In this document: in pieces, positions 1 to 7,065 of the stretch | How positions within the stretch are numbered: the first letter of the stretch is position 1 | How the letters are laid out: every line of letters starts with the position of its first letter | The notes under the pieces: generated by a model | What the model saw: only the letters and a program-made list of their open reading frames with translations | Databases searched by the model: none | Told to the model about the DNA's origin: nothing | Made by a program: the position numbers and the translations under genes | Assembly (NCBI GenBank): GCA_038215555.1 | Contig: JBBQQT010000053.1 | Location: 1 to 20,252 of the forward strand | Reading direction: 5' to 3' | Source of the DNA: PFJX01 sp038215555 | GTDB lineage: Bacteria; Pseudomonadota; Gammaproteobacteria; Burkholderiales; Thiobacillaceae | Length of the DNA: 20,252 nucleotides

Positions 1-13
1 GGGAGTCCCCGAC

Positions 14-301
14 ATGACCGTACATGCTTTGAATGACCAGGAAGTCCGCCTGCTGCGCGAGGAAGTCGAGCTATTGATGACTGAACGCCAGAAATTGTTG
101 CAGGTGACTGGCTCTGCCGCTGTTCTGGTGGCGAATCTGGATTCCGATAACCTGCCTGATGATCAGGACACCATCGATGCCGCCGAAGTATTGGCGGAGA
201 GCCTGAATGCCCTCAGCGAGGAAACGCTGAAAGATGCGCTGGATTCGGTACGCGCTGAATTCGATCCGGAAACCGAGGCCGCGCGCCCGCGCGCCAACTG
301 A
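14..301 (+). CDS. Small acidic protein of unknown function beside hydrogenase genes
   Basis: A 95-residue protein that I do not recognise. It is strongly acidic and predicted mostly helical, with an N-terminal heptad-like stretch (about residues 8-30, rich in Glu, Leu and Arg) and a short Pro/Arg/Ala tail. There is no signal peptide, membrane segment or cysteine. A GGGAG sequence at positions 1-5 sits 8 nt before the ATG and serves as a ribosome binding site, so the start is credible. It may be the last gene of an operon entering from the left. It converges with the hypC-like gene on the opposite strand, 53 bp away. Proximity to hydrogenase genes hints at an accessory role, but nothing in the sequence demonstrates one. 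Confidence 0.7.
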   Translation: MTVHALNDQEVRLLREEVELLMTERQKLLQVTGSAAVLVANLDSDNLPDDQDTIDAAEVLAESLNALSEETLKDALDSVRAEFDPETEAARPRAN

Positions 302-354
302 CTTACAAATCTTGCAGCAACGGCAGCTTTGCCTTGCCGAGGCTGCTGAAACGC

Positions 355-588
355 CTACATATTCGGTGTTTCAGCCAAGATCAGGTCATACAGTTCCCAG
401 GATAAACGGGCGTCCTCCGGGCTGATCTTGCGCACCGCCTGACCCACGCTGACCATGACGAATTCGCCGATTTCAGGCGGGTCATCCTGCAGCATGAAGA
501 GTGAAATGTCGCGGAACACGCCGCGCGCTTCACAGCGCGCATTCAAGCCGTCGACCGAAGTAATGCACATGGGGATGGCGAGGCACAT
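355..588 (-). CDS. hypC: HypC-family hydrogenase maturation chaperone
   Basis: A 77-residue protein beginning MCLAIP, the family hallmark in which Cys2 after Met removal binds the Fe(CN)2CO precursor. HypC passes this iron unit from HypD to the hydrogenase large-subunit precursor in the cytoplasm. The body keeps the usual OB-like pattern, including GEFVMVSVGQAVRKIS and a C-terminal helix with LYDLIL. The length is normal for the family. It is transcribed divergently from the protease-led hydrogenase operon. Other hyp genes (A, B, D, E, F) are not in the window. A dedicated HypC next to HynL suggests a partner specific to this hydrogenase; the family also includes HybG/HupF-type paralogues, which cannot be separated here. 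Confidence 0.92.
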   Translation of the reverse strand: MCLAIPMCITSVDGLNARCEARGVFRDISLFMLQDDPPEIGEFVMVSVGQAVRKISPEDARLSWELYDLILAETPNM

Positions 589-742
589 GACGAAGTCGAT
601 AAATAGAAGTGATGGGGCAGTATAAGTGGTTGATAGAAGACAAGATAGTCTTCAATTTTTCCGAAAAATTAAGCTAAATCAGTAACTTGAGTTTTTTACT
701 CGGTTGTTTTTGCTGCAGCTGCAAATTAACATCCGCCGCATC
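589..742. promoter_or_regulatory. AT-rich divergent intergenic region between hypC and the hydrogenase operon
   Basis: This 154-bp spacer is much more AT-rich than its surroundings and must hold the promoters for both directions. It contains two adjacent inverted repeats: GAAGAC/GTCTTC at 636-653 with a 6-nt loop, and AATTTTT/AAAAATT at 654-670 with a 3-nt loop. On the minus strand TATACT (619-624) is a good -10-like hexamer for hypC, but I found no convincing -35 at the right distance. I see no clear -24/-12 sigma-54 element. The repeats could be an operator or an attenuator; the assignment is tentative. Confidence 0.4.
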
Positions 743-1216
743 ATGAAAACCTTGATCCTGGGCATTGGAAATACCCTGCTGACCGACGAAGGTGTCGGTA
801 TCCATGTGCTGCAAGCCTTGGAGTCCAGCCTGGCTGACTTTCCCGATGTGACTCTGCTCGACGGTGGGACTTTGTCCTTCACTTTGGCGGGGCCGATCGA
901 GGAAGCTGAGTCGCTGATCGTGGTTGATGCCGCCAACATCAGAGGCGTGCCCGGCGATTGGAAGCTGTTCCTGGGAGAGGAAATGGATGCTTTCCTGATG
1001 GGTAATCGCAAATCCACCGTGCATGAAGTCGGCCTCGCCGATTTGCGTGCAATTGCCATCCTGGCCGGTCATTGGCCAGAAAAACGCGCCATGCTCGCCA
1101 TCCAGCCGGATATCGTCGATTGGGGCGAACAGGCTACGCCGGCGGTTGCTGCCGCGATTCCTCCGGTATGCGCGGCCATTCATGAATTGCTGAAAGCCTG
1201 GAATCATGCCGCTTGA
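743..1216 (+). CDS. hynD: [NiFe]-hydrogenase maturation endopeptidase (HyaD/HupD/HynD family)
   Basis: A 157-residue cytoplasmic protease that removes the C-terminal tail of the large-subunit precursor after nickel insertion. The N-terminus MKTLILGIGNTLLTDEGVG is the family signature. The three nickel-sensing residues known from E. coli HybD (Glu16, Asp62, His93) are matched by Glu16, Asp62 and His94. I chose the ATG at 743 rather than the upstream alternative at 704, because family homology begins exactly here. Its expected substrate, HynL, is encoded 4 kb downstream in the same operon and keeps a cleavable 15-residue tail. It overlaps the next gene by 11 bp, so the two are translationally coupled. 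Confidence 0.95.
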   Translation: MKTLILGIGNTLLTDEGVGIHVLQALESSLADFPDVTLLDGGTLSFTLAGPIEEAESLIVVDAANIRGVPGDWKLFLGEEMDAFLMGNRKSTVHEVGLADLRAIAILAGHWPEKRAMLAIQPDIVDWGEQATPAVAAAIPPVCAAIHELLKAWNHAA

Positions 1217-1637
1217 TGCCATCCCTGTTGTTGTCATCAACACTTCAGAGAATTCTCTTGCTGCCGATAGTGGTTTGACGGGCAACGCACCGGTTTTATT
1301 ACGTGAAATTGCCGCACTCGCGCAGCGCTTGCTTGCTTCGGACGAGTCGTCGGCAATCGACCTCAGGGCGCTGCCGCTGACACCCGCTGATCTCGATTGG
1401 TTGCGGGAAACGCTGGGTCAAGGGCAGGTTGTGGCGACACTGGATGCGGAAGGTGAGTCAACCCTGAGCGAGACAGTTTGCCCCGGCGTCTGGTGGGTGA
1501 CGCACCACAATGAACAGGGTGCGGTTGCGTCTGAATTTATTGAAGTGACTTATGTGCCAGAACTGTTGAAAGCGCATCCGGATGACGTAAAAATTGGATT
1601 AGAACATCTTGAATTACTGATTTCTGATCTAAGCTGA
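1206..1637 (+). CDS. HupH/HyaF C-terminal-domain hydrogenase accessory protein
   Basis: A 143-residue protein whose second half matches the C-terminal domain of HupH/HyaF proteins: LGQGQVVATLDAEGES, then ETVCPGVWWVTHHNE and IEVTYVPELLKAHPDD. HupH-type proteins help mature the small subunit and its Fe-S clusters before Tat export. Full-length family members are around 280 residues, so this is a short form with a divergent N-terminal third. It overlaps hynD by 11 bp and lies about 50 bp upstream of hynS, which fits an accessory role for the adjacent small subunit. Family assignment is firm; the exact role of the short form is inferred. Confidence 0.85.
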   Translation: MPLDAIPVVVINTSENSLAADSGLTGNAPVLLREIAALAQRLLASDESSAIDLRALPLTPADLDWLRETLGQGQVVATLDAEGESTLSETVCPGVWWVTHHNEQGAVASEFIEVTYVPELLKAHPDDVKIGLEHLELLISDLS

Positions 1638-1686
1638 ATTTGTTTGTTTCAACGAAGTTGTGTTCCGAGCCAGGAGGCAAAGCATC

Positions 1687-2778
1687 ATGCAAGGTCCATT
1701 GATCGACTCACTCGCGCGGCAGGGCGTTACTCGCCGAACATTCATGAAGTACTGCGCCACGCTGGCGTCCATGATGGCGCTGCCGCCCGCGGCAGGCCGG
1801 GCGATGGCGGAAGCCATGGCGGCAGCGCCGGCGGCAACCAAACGACCTTCGGTCATCTGGCTGCCGTTCCAGGAATGCACCGGCTGTACCGAATCCATTA
1901 CCCGCTCGCATTCACCCACGTTGGAAGGGCTGATCTTCGATGCGATCTCGCTCGATTATCAGGAAACGCTGATGGCCGCAGCCGGCCACCAAGCCGAAGA
2001 GGCGCTGCACGCGGCAATGAAGGAAAATGACGGCAAGTATCTGCTGATCGTCGACGGATCAATTCCGCTCGGACTTGATGGCGCCTACTCCTGCATCGCC
2101 GGCAAATCCAATCTGGAAACCTTGAAGGAAGTCGCCAAGGGCGCTTTTGCGATCGTGGCGATGGGCTCCTGCGCAGCCTTCGGCGGCATCCCCAAAGCCA
2201 ATCCCAACCCCACTGGCGCTGTTTCGGTGTCGGACATCATCAAGGACAAGCCGATCATCAACATTCCCGGCTGCCCGCCGATTCCGGTAGTCATGACTGG
2301 TGTGCTGGCTCACTTCCTGACCTTTGGCAGCCTGCCGGAAATGGACAACAAGGGGCGTCCGAAAGCGTTCTACGGCGAAACTATTCACGACCGTTGCTAT
2401 CGCCGCCCGTTCTACGATCAAGGCAAGTTTGCCAAGACGTTCGACGATGAAGGTGCGCGCAATGGCTGGTGTCTGTTCGAACTCGGCTGCAAGGGCCCGG
2501 TGACCTACAACGCCTGCGCCACCGTGAAGTGGAATGGCGGTACCTCTTGGCCAGTGGAGTCCGGGCATGGCTGCCTGGGCTGCTCGGAACCCGATTTCTG
2601 GGACGCCGGTGGTTTCTACAAAGCGTTGTCGATGCCGGCTGACCCCCTCAAATTCGTATCCACCGCAGCAGTAGTTGGCGCGGTGGCGGGCGTGGCGGTC
2701 AGTTTTGCCAACCGGGGCAAGAAGGGCGCGGCCAAGTCGGCTCATGAGACAACCACCTTGGCTGATCTGGAGAAATGA
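1687..2778 (+). CDS. hynS: [NiFe]-hydrogenase small subunit, Tat-exported, group 1e type
   Basis: The electron-transfer subunit, 363 residues. It begins with a Tat signal (TRRTFMK at 15-21 followed by a hydrophobic stretch to about 34), so the folded HynSL dimer is expected in the periplasm. Proximal-cluster ligands are Cys64, Cys67 (ECTGCTES), Cys162 (GSCAAFGG) and Cys196 (GCPP). Distal-cluster ligands are His234, Cys237, Cys262 and Cys268, and the medial-cluster ligands are Cys277, Cys296 and Cys299. The two extra cysteines of oxygen-tolerant enzymes are absent: glycine follows in ECTG and in FGG. A C-terminal hydrophobic helix (about 324-341) followed by a basic tail should anchor the protein. 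I chose the ATG at 1687 over the GTG at 1660, because AGGAGG at 1672-1677 is correctly spaced. Confidence 0.96.
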   Translation: MQGPLIDSLARQGVTRRTFMKYCATLASMMALPPAAGRAMAEAMAAAPAATKRPSVIWLPFQECTGCTESITRSHSPTLEGLIFDAISLDYQETLMAAAGHQAEEALHAAMKENDGKYLLIVDGSIPLGLDGAYSCIAGKSNLETLKEVAKGAFAIVAMGSCAAFGGIPKANPNPTGAVSVSDIIKDKPIINIPGCPPIPVVMTGVLAHFLTFGSLPEMDNKGRPKAFYGETIHDRCYRRPFYDQGKFAKTFDDEGARNGWCLFELGCKGPVTYNACATVKWNGGTSWPVESGHGCLGCSEPDFWDAGGFYKALSMPADPLKFVSTAAVVGAVAGVAVSFANRGKKGAAKSAHETTTLADLEK

Positions 2779-2780
2779 CC

Positions 2781-3440
2781 ATGAATGACATGCAATTTCT
2801 GACCTGGGTCCGGGGAACCGGACTCGACATCGCAGTGAGTATCTTTGTCCTCGGTGTGCTCTGGCGGTTGTTCGAGATTTATTCCCTCGGCCGCAAGGCA
2901 GATATTTCCGCAGCACGCAGCGTCTCCGGCGCTTCTGGCTGGCATACGATCTTTCGTCGTTCGGTGCCGCCTGAAGGCATGCTGAAACGTTCACCAGTGA
3001 GCTATATCGGCGGGTATATCTTCCATATCGGTCTGGCCATTGTGGTGTTTCTGTTCGCGCCGCATATCTTGCTGATCAAGAACCTCACCGGGTTGTCGTG
3101 GCCGGGACTGCCGTCGCAGTTCATTGATCTGGCCGCGGTGGTGACCATGGCGGCGATGGTGGTAGTGCTGGTGGATCGCATCAACAAGCCGGTGAAGCGC
3201 TATCTCAGCACGTTTGGCGACTGGTTTGCCTGGACGTTGACTTTCCTGCCCGTGCTGACTGGCTGGATGGCGGTTCAGCATCTTGTGCTGCCGTACACCA
3301 CCATGCTTGCTCTGCATATTTTGACGGTCGAATTGCTGTTGATATTCCTTCCGTTCACCAAGTTGTTCCATGCCTTCACCGTTTTTGGTTCGCGTTGGTA
3401 CATCGGCAAGATCAACGGTCATAAAGGAGTAGCGGTATGA
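2781..3440 (+). CDS. isp1: Isp1, NarI-like membrane cytochrome b of the hydrogenase
   Basis: A 219-residue integral membrane protein with five predicted helices, at about residues 13-32, 73-98, 114-133, 145-165 and 174-200. Histidines within helices (FHIGL, LHILTVE, LFHAF) are candidate haem b ligands, as in the gamma subunit of nitrate reductase. Isp1 is thought to link periplasmic HynSL to the quinone pool or to Isp2. Two starts are possible. The ATG at 2775 overlaps the hynS stop as ATGA but lies too close to GGAG (2769-2772). The ATG at 2781 has an 8-nt spacing and is preferred. The gene overlaps isp2 by 4 bp (ATGA). Confidence 0.9.
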   Translation: MNDMQFLTWVRGTGLDIAVSIFVLGVLWRLFEIYSLGRKADISAARSVSGASGWHTIFRRSVPPEGMLKRSPVSYIGGYIFHIGLAIVVFLFAPHILLIKNLTGLSWPGLPSQFIDLAAVVTMAAMVVVLVDRINKPVKRYLSTFGDWFAWTLTFLPVLTGWMAVQHLVLPYTTMLALHILTVELLLIFLPFTKLFHAFTVFGSRWYIGKINGHKGVAV

Positions 3441-4714
3441 GCGCGTCATTGGAAAAAGGCGTCCGTGTCCTCAAGGAAGTCATCGACGCCCCCATCGCCA
3501 GCTATTTCAGTAGCTGCGTGCACTGCGGCCTGTGCGCCGAAGCATGTCTGTTCTATACGGAAACGGGCGATCCGAAATACACCCCGATCCACAAGTTGGA
3601 GCCGTTGCGCCGTCTTTACGAGCAGGAATACACGCTGCTCGGACGTCTCGGCAAGCTGGTCGGTCTGTCCAAGCCGGTTACCGATGACGAACTGGAAGAG
3701 TGGAAGGAATTGGTCTACAACTCCTGCACGCTGTGCGGTCGATGTTCGGCAGTTTGCCCGGTGGGTAACGACATTGTTTATATGGTGCGCAAGTTCCGCG
3801 AAGGCATGTCAGCCTCCGGCCATGCACCCGAAGGCATCATCGGTGCGGTCAATCGCACGGTCACTATCGGCAGCCCGATGGGCGTCAAACTGCCGGCGGT
3901 AAAGGCACAGATGAAGCACGTCGAAGAAGATTACGGCTTGCCGATTCCGCTCGATGCCGAAGGTGCCGAGTACATGGTCATGCTGTCCTCGATGGAAATC
4001 ATCAACTTCCCCGAGTACCTGGCTGCCATCGCCAAGATCATGCACCAGGCCGGCAAGACCTGGACCTTGTGTTCGACTGCGTTCGAAGCCACCAATGCAG
4101 GTATGCAGATTGGCAACTCCGACCTGGCTAAACTGTTGGTCATGCGGATTGTCGATGGTGCCGAGAAGCTCAAGGTCAAGACCGTGATCAGCCCGGAATG
4201 CGGTCACGCCTACACTGCGTTGCGGTGGGAAGGCGCCAATCTGATCGGTCGTCCGTTCACTTTCAAGGTACAGCACATCATCGAAGTGCTCGGTGAATTC
4301 CAGGAACAGGGGTTGCTGAAGACCGAGGGTTTCGAGACCGACAAGTTGACCTTCCACGACCCGTGTCAGTTGGCAAGACGTGGCGGTGTCATCAAGCAGC
4401 AACGCAATTTGATGAACATGGTGTCGAAGAACTTCGTCGAAATGCCGGATGCCGGATACATGAACTGGTGTTGCGGCGGCGGCGGCGGTGCATCGGCGAT
4501 CGAAGAAGGTGAAGAACTCCGGATGGAGGCTTTCAAGAAGAAAAAATCCCAATTGGATGTGGTCAAGCCGGATCGTCTGGTCACCGCCTGCGCCAATTGC
4601 CGGATCGTTCTGGAAGAAGGCCTGGAGCATTACCAAATGGATATCCCCGTGCTCGGTCTGACCGAATTGATCGCCGAACATATCCCGGATCAAACTTCCG
4701 AAAAAGGGGCTTGA
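3437..4714 (+). CDS. isp2: Isp2, HdrD-like iron-sulfur and CCG-domain protein of the hydrogenase
   Basis: A 425-residue soluble protein resembling the catalytic subunit of heterodisulfide reductase. Two 4Fe-4S ferredoxin motifs lie at Cys27/30/33/37 (SCVHCGLCAEAC) and Cys97/100/103/107 (SCTLCGRCSAVC). A canonical C-terminal CCG domain has Cys310, the Cys345-Cys346 pair followed by six glycines, and Cys385/Cys388. The first CCG-like half is degenerate, keeping only SPECGHAY near 252-259. No signal peptide is seen, so it should sit on the cytoplasmic face of Isp1 and exchange electrons with thiol, persulfide or quinone partners. The start overlaps the isp1 stop (ATGA) with GGAG 7 nt upstream. 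This Isp1/Isp2 pair defines the group 1e organisation. Confidence 0.94.
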   Translation: MSASLEKGVRVLKEVIDAPIASYFSSCVHCGLCAEACLFYTETGDPKYTPIHKLEPLRRLYEQEYTLLGRLGKLVGLSKPVTDDELEEWKELVYNSCTLCGRCSAVCPVGNDIVYMVRKFREGMSASGHAPEGIIGAVNRTVTIGSPMGVKLPAVKAQMKHVEEDYGLPIPLDAEGAEYMVMLSSMEIINFPEYLAAIAKIMHQAGKTWTLCSTAFEATNAGMQIGNSDLAKLLVMRIVDGAEKLKVKTVISPECGHAYTALRWEGANLIGRPFTFKVQHIIEVLGEFQEQGLLKTEGFETDKLTFHDPCQLARRGGVIKQQRNLMNMVSKNFVEMPDAGYMNWCCGGGGGASAIEEGEELRMEAFKKKKSQLDVVKPDRLVTACANCRIVLEEGLEHYQMDIPVLGLTELIAEHIPDQTSEKGA

Positions 4715-4718
4715 AGCC

Positions 4719-5165
4719 ATGGCCATCAGTAATGACAAAGAGTTCAAGAGCGCCCTGGCCGGACTTTCTGCCAGCCAGCAGCGACAAGTTGCGGCCCGTT
4801 TCGTGCAGCGCGTGTTTGTGCTTTCCGGTGATGTGCGTGTGAAAGCGGCGCTGGATTTCGCCGCCCGTGCCGACATTACCGATGCCGATTTGACGGTTGT
4901 ATCGCAAGCCGCCAACAGCGCGCGGGTGGAAAGCTTTACCCAGTGTGGCAAGGAAACCGACTGGACTGCCCAGGGCGGACACTTTGTTGCCAAAGCCGCA
5001 GTGGCGTGCGTCAAAGCCGCCGAGCCGGCTGACAATCTGGCCTGGGAGGCGGCGATGCAAGCGCGCATGGCGCGTACTTGTGAAACCGTTGCGACCGGTG
5101 AAGGTACCGAAAACACTGAAGCCGAGGAGCAATATCGCATCCTCGAAGCTTTCCTGAACAGTTGA
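4719..5165 (+). CDS. Unrecognised 148-aa protein encoded between isp2 and hynL
   Basis: I do not recognise this protein by sequence. It lies 4 bp after isp2 and 16 bp before hynL, so it is clearly part of the hydrogenase operon. It is predicted all-alpha, Ala-rich and soluble, with no signal peptide or membrane segment, and has three cysteines (in TQCGKE, AVACVK and ARTCET). The pattern of a DVRVKAALDFA helix, an AANSARVE helix, WTAQGGHFVAKAAVACV and DNLAWEAAMQAR loosely recalls the helical Imm5-like fold family; this is a weak impression, not an assignment. Position suggests an assembly factor for HynL or an extra cytoplasmic subunit. The described isp operons I recall go straight from isp2 to hynL. 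Confidence 0.85.
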   Translation: MAISNDKEFKSALAGLSASQQRQVAARFVQRVFVLSGDVRVKAALDFAARADITDADLTVVSQAANSARVESFTQCGKETDWTAQGGHFVAKAAVACVKAAEPADNLAWEAAMQARMARTCETVATGEGTENTEAEEQYRILEAFLNS

Positions 5166-5181
5166 GCCAAGGACAAAGACC

Positions 5182-6957
5182 ATGAGCACAGCACAACGCA
5201 TCGTCGTTGATCCCATTACGCGTATCGAGGGTCACCTGCGCATCGAAGCTGAAACCGATGCCAGCGGCAAAATCACCAGCGCTTATTCCGCCGGCACCAT
5301 GGTGCGCGGTATCGAGATCATTCTGAAAGGCCGTGATCCGCGTGACGCCTGGGCTTTCGCGCAACGCATCTGCGGTGTCTGTACCCTGGTGCATGGCCTG
5401 GCTTCGGTGCGCTCGGTGGAAGATGCACTGCATCGCTCGATTCCCAGCTACACGATCCCGCAGAACGCGGAATTGATCCGCAACCTGATGATTGCCGCGC
5501 AGTATGTGCATGACCACGTCATGCACTTCTATCATCTGCACGCGCTCGACTGGGTCGATGTCGTTTCCGCGCTGAAGGCTGATCCGAAGGCGACCTCGGC
5601 ACTGGCGCAGAGTATTTCCAGTTATCCCAAGTCATCACCGGGTTACTTTTCCGATGTGCAGAAAAAGGTGCAGACCTTCGTCGAGCAAGGCCAGTTGGGT
5701 ATCTTCTCGAATGCGTATTGGGGCCACCCCGCTTACAAACTGCCGCCGGAAGCCAACCTGATGGCGGTGGCGCATTATCTGGAAGCGCTGGCCTGGCAAC
5801 GTGATGTGGTCAAGTTGCATGCTGTCTTTGGCGGCAAGAATCCGCATCCCAACTTTGTCGTTGGTGGGGTGCCTTCCGCGATTTCCGTGCATACCGCAGC
5901 CGAAAGTAAAGTTGGTGGCCAGTCCGGCACGGCAGTCAACATGGTTGGTTTGCAAATCGTGCAAAACGTCATCAAACAGATGCGCGATTTTGTCGATCAA
6001 GTCTATGTCCCGGACACGCTTGCCATCGCCTCGTTCTACAAGGACTGGGGCAGCATTGGCGATACCGGCGGCAATTTCCTGTCCTTCGGCGATCTGCCTT
6101 CGAAGAGTTTCTGGGACACCGATTCCTACATGATTCCACGTGGCGTCATCCTGAACAAGGATCTGTCCACGATCCATCCGATTGATCTGGATGCCGATAA
6201 CGAGATTCAGGAATTCATCAATCACTCCTGGTACAAATATAGCCAGGGCGACAATCAAGGTCTGCATCCGTTCAAGGGCGAGACTGAACTCAATTACACC
6301 GGCCCGAAACCGCCTTACGAGCATCTTGATGTCGAGCAGAAGTATTCCTGGCTCAAATCCCCGCGCTGGCAGGGCAAGTCGATGGAAGTCGGTCCGCTCG
6401 CACGCGTGCTGATGATGTATGCCACCGGCCACAAGCAGACCAAGGAATTGGTCGACTACACACTGAAGACGCTGGATGTGCCGGTTACCGCGCTGTTCTC
6501 CACCCTGGGGCGGACCGCCGCTCGGACACTGGAATCGAAAGTGCTGGCCGATGCCATGCAGGGCTGGTTCGACAGCTTGATGGCCAACATCAAGGCCGGC
6601 GAGGTTCGTACTTTCAACGATCAGTACTGGGATCCCGCCACCTGGCCGAAGCATATGCACGGCGTTGGTCTGCTGGAAGCGCCACGCGGCGGCTTGAGCC
6701 ACTGGATCAATATCGACGATGGCAAGATCAGCAACTACCAGGCCGTGGTGCCAAGTACTTGGAATGCCGGTCCGCGTGACACGCTGGGACAACCGGGCGC
6801 TTACGAGGCTGCGTTGGAAAACAACCACGTCATGCATGATCCGAAACAGCCGCTTGAGATTTTGCGTACCATCCACAGCTTCGATCCCTGCATCGCTTGT
6901 GCGGTGCATGTGACCGATCCGGATGGCCAAGAATTGGTGCAAGTCAAAGTGAAATGA
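5182..6957 (+). CDS. hynL: [NiFe]-hydrogenase large subunit, group 1e type
   Basis: The catalytic subunit, 591 residues, typical length. The N-terminal metal-binding motif is RICGVCTLVHG with Cys64, Cys67 and His71; the RIEGH motif sits at 14-18. The C-terminal motif DPCIACAVH supplies Cys570 and Cys573 and ends at His576. The next 15 residues (VTDPDGQELVQVKVK) are the precursor tail expected to be removed by HynD after nickel insertion. All four Ni/Fe-ligating cysteines are therefore present. It has no signal peptide of its own and would be carried to the periplasm by the Tat signal of HynS. It is the last gene of the operon, followed at once by a strong terminator. Confidence 0.97.
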   Translation: MSTAQRIVVDPITRIEGHLRIEAETDASGKITSAYSAGTMVRGIEIILKGRDPRDAWAFAQRICGVCTLVHGLASVRSVEDALHRSIPSYTIPQNAELIRNLMIAAQYVHDHVMHFYHLHALDWVDVVSALKADPKATSALAQSISSYPKSSPGYFSDVQKKVQTFVEQGQLGIFSNAYWGHPAYKLPPEANLMAVAHYLEALAWQRDVVKLHAVFGGKNPHPNFVVGGVPSAISVHTAAESKVGGQSGTAVNMVGLQIVQNVIKQMRDFVDQVYVPDTLAIASFYKDWGSIGDTGGNFLSFGDLPSKSFWDTDSYMIPRGVILNKDLSTIHPIDLDADNEIQEFINHSWYKYSQGDNQGLHPFKGETELNYTGPKPPYEHLDVEQKYSWLKSPRWQGKSMEVGPLARVLMMYATGHKQTKELVDYTLKTLDVPVTALFSTLGRTAARTLESKVLADAMQGWFDSLMANIKAGEVRTFNDQYWDPATWPKHMHGVGLLEAPRGGLSHWINIDDGKISNYQAVVPSTWNAGPRDTLGQPGAYEAALENNHVMHDPKQPLEILRTIHSFDPCIACAVHVTDPDGQELVQVKVK

Positions 6958-6961
6958 TGTA

Positions 6962-6998
6962 CACCCCGTCCTCTCGCGAGAGGACGGGGTGACTTTTT
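6962..6998 (+). terminator. Rho-independent terminator of the hydrogenase operon
   Basis: A mathematically perfect 30-bp palindrome (6962-6991; left arm CACCCCGTCCTCTCG) is followed by TTTTT at 6994-6998. It lies 5 bp past the hynL stop codon. The stem is GC-rich and should end transcription efficiently, separating the hydrogenase operon from the ATPase operon. Confidence 0.95.
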
Positions 6999-7026
6999 GT
7001 TAAGTGGTGAAGTGGCTAAGTATTTT
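6997..7026 (+). promoter_or_regulatory. Candidate sigma-70-like promoter of the ATPase operon
   Basis: TTGTTA at 6997-7002 and TATTTT at 7021-7026 are separated by 18 nt, placing a start point near 7033 and giving a leader of about 33 nt before the first ATPase gene. The -35 hexamer overlaps the T-tract of the preceding terminator. The match to consensus is moderate and no experimental support is available. Confidence 0.35.
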
Positions 7027-7037
7027 ATCCGCGCGAA

Positions 7038-7049
7038 AAAGGGCCCTTT
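7038..7049. repeat. 12-bp perfect palindrome in the ATPase operon leader
   Basis: AAAGGGCCCTTT is a perfect palindrome just downstream of the candidate start point and 16 bp before the first ATPase start codon. It could be a regulator binding site or a small leader hairpin. It may also be chance. Confidence 0.4.
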
Positions 7050-7065
7050 GACGGGTTAAGAAAAA

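Noticed and set aside
302..354. Bidirectional terminator between the 95-aa gene and hypC
   Set aside because: Only a 5-bp GCAGC/GCTGC stem with a 14-nt loop is visible and there is no T-tract on either strand.
671..742. Sigma-54 (-24/-12) promoter before hynD
   Set aside because: No GG-N10-GC core with suitable flanks was found in the spacer.
3809..5194. 461-codon minus-strand open frame opposite isp2 and the 148-aa gene
   Set aside because: It is the antisense shadow of strongly supported plus-strand genes, with atypical composition and no motif.
5635..6942. 435-codon minus-strand open frame opposite hynL
   Set aside because: It is an antisense shadow of the large subunit, whose metal-binding motifs are unmistakable on the plus strand.
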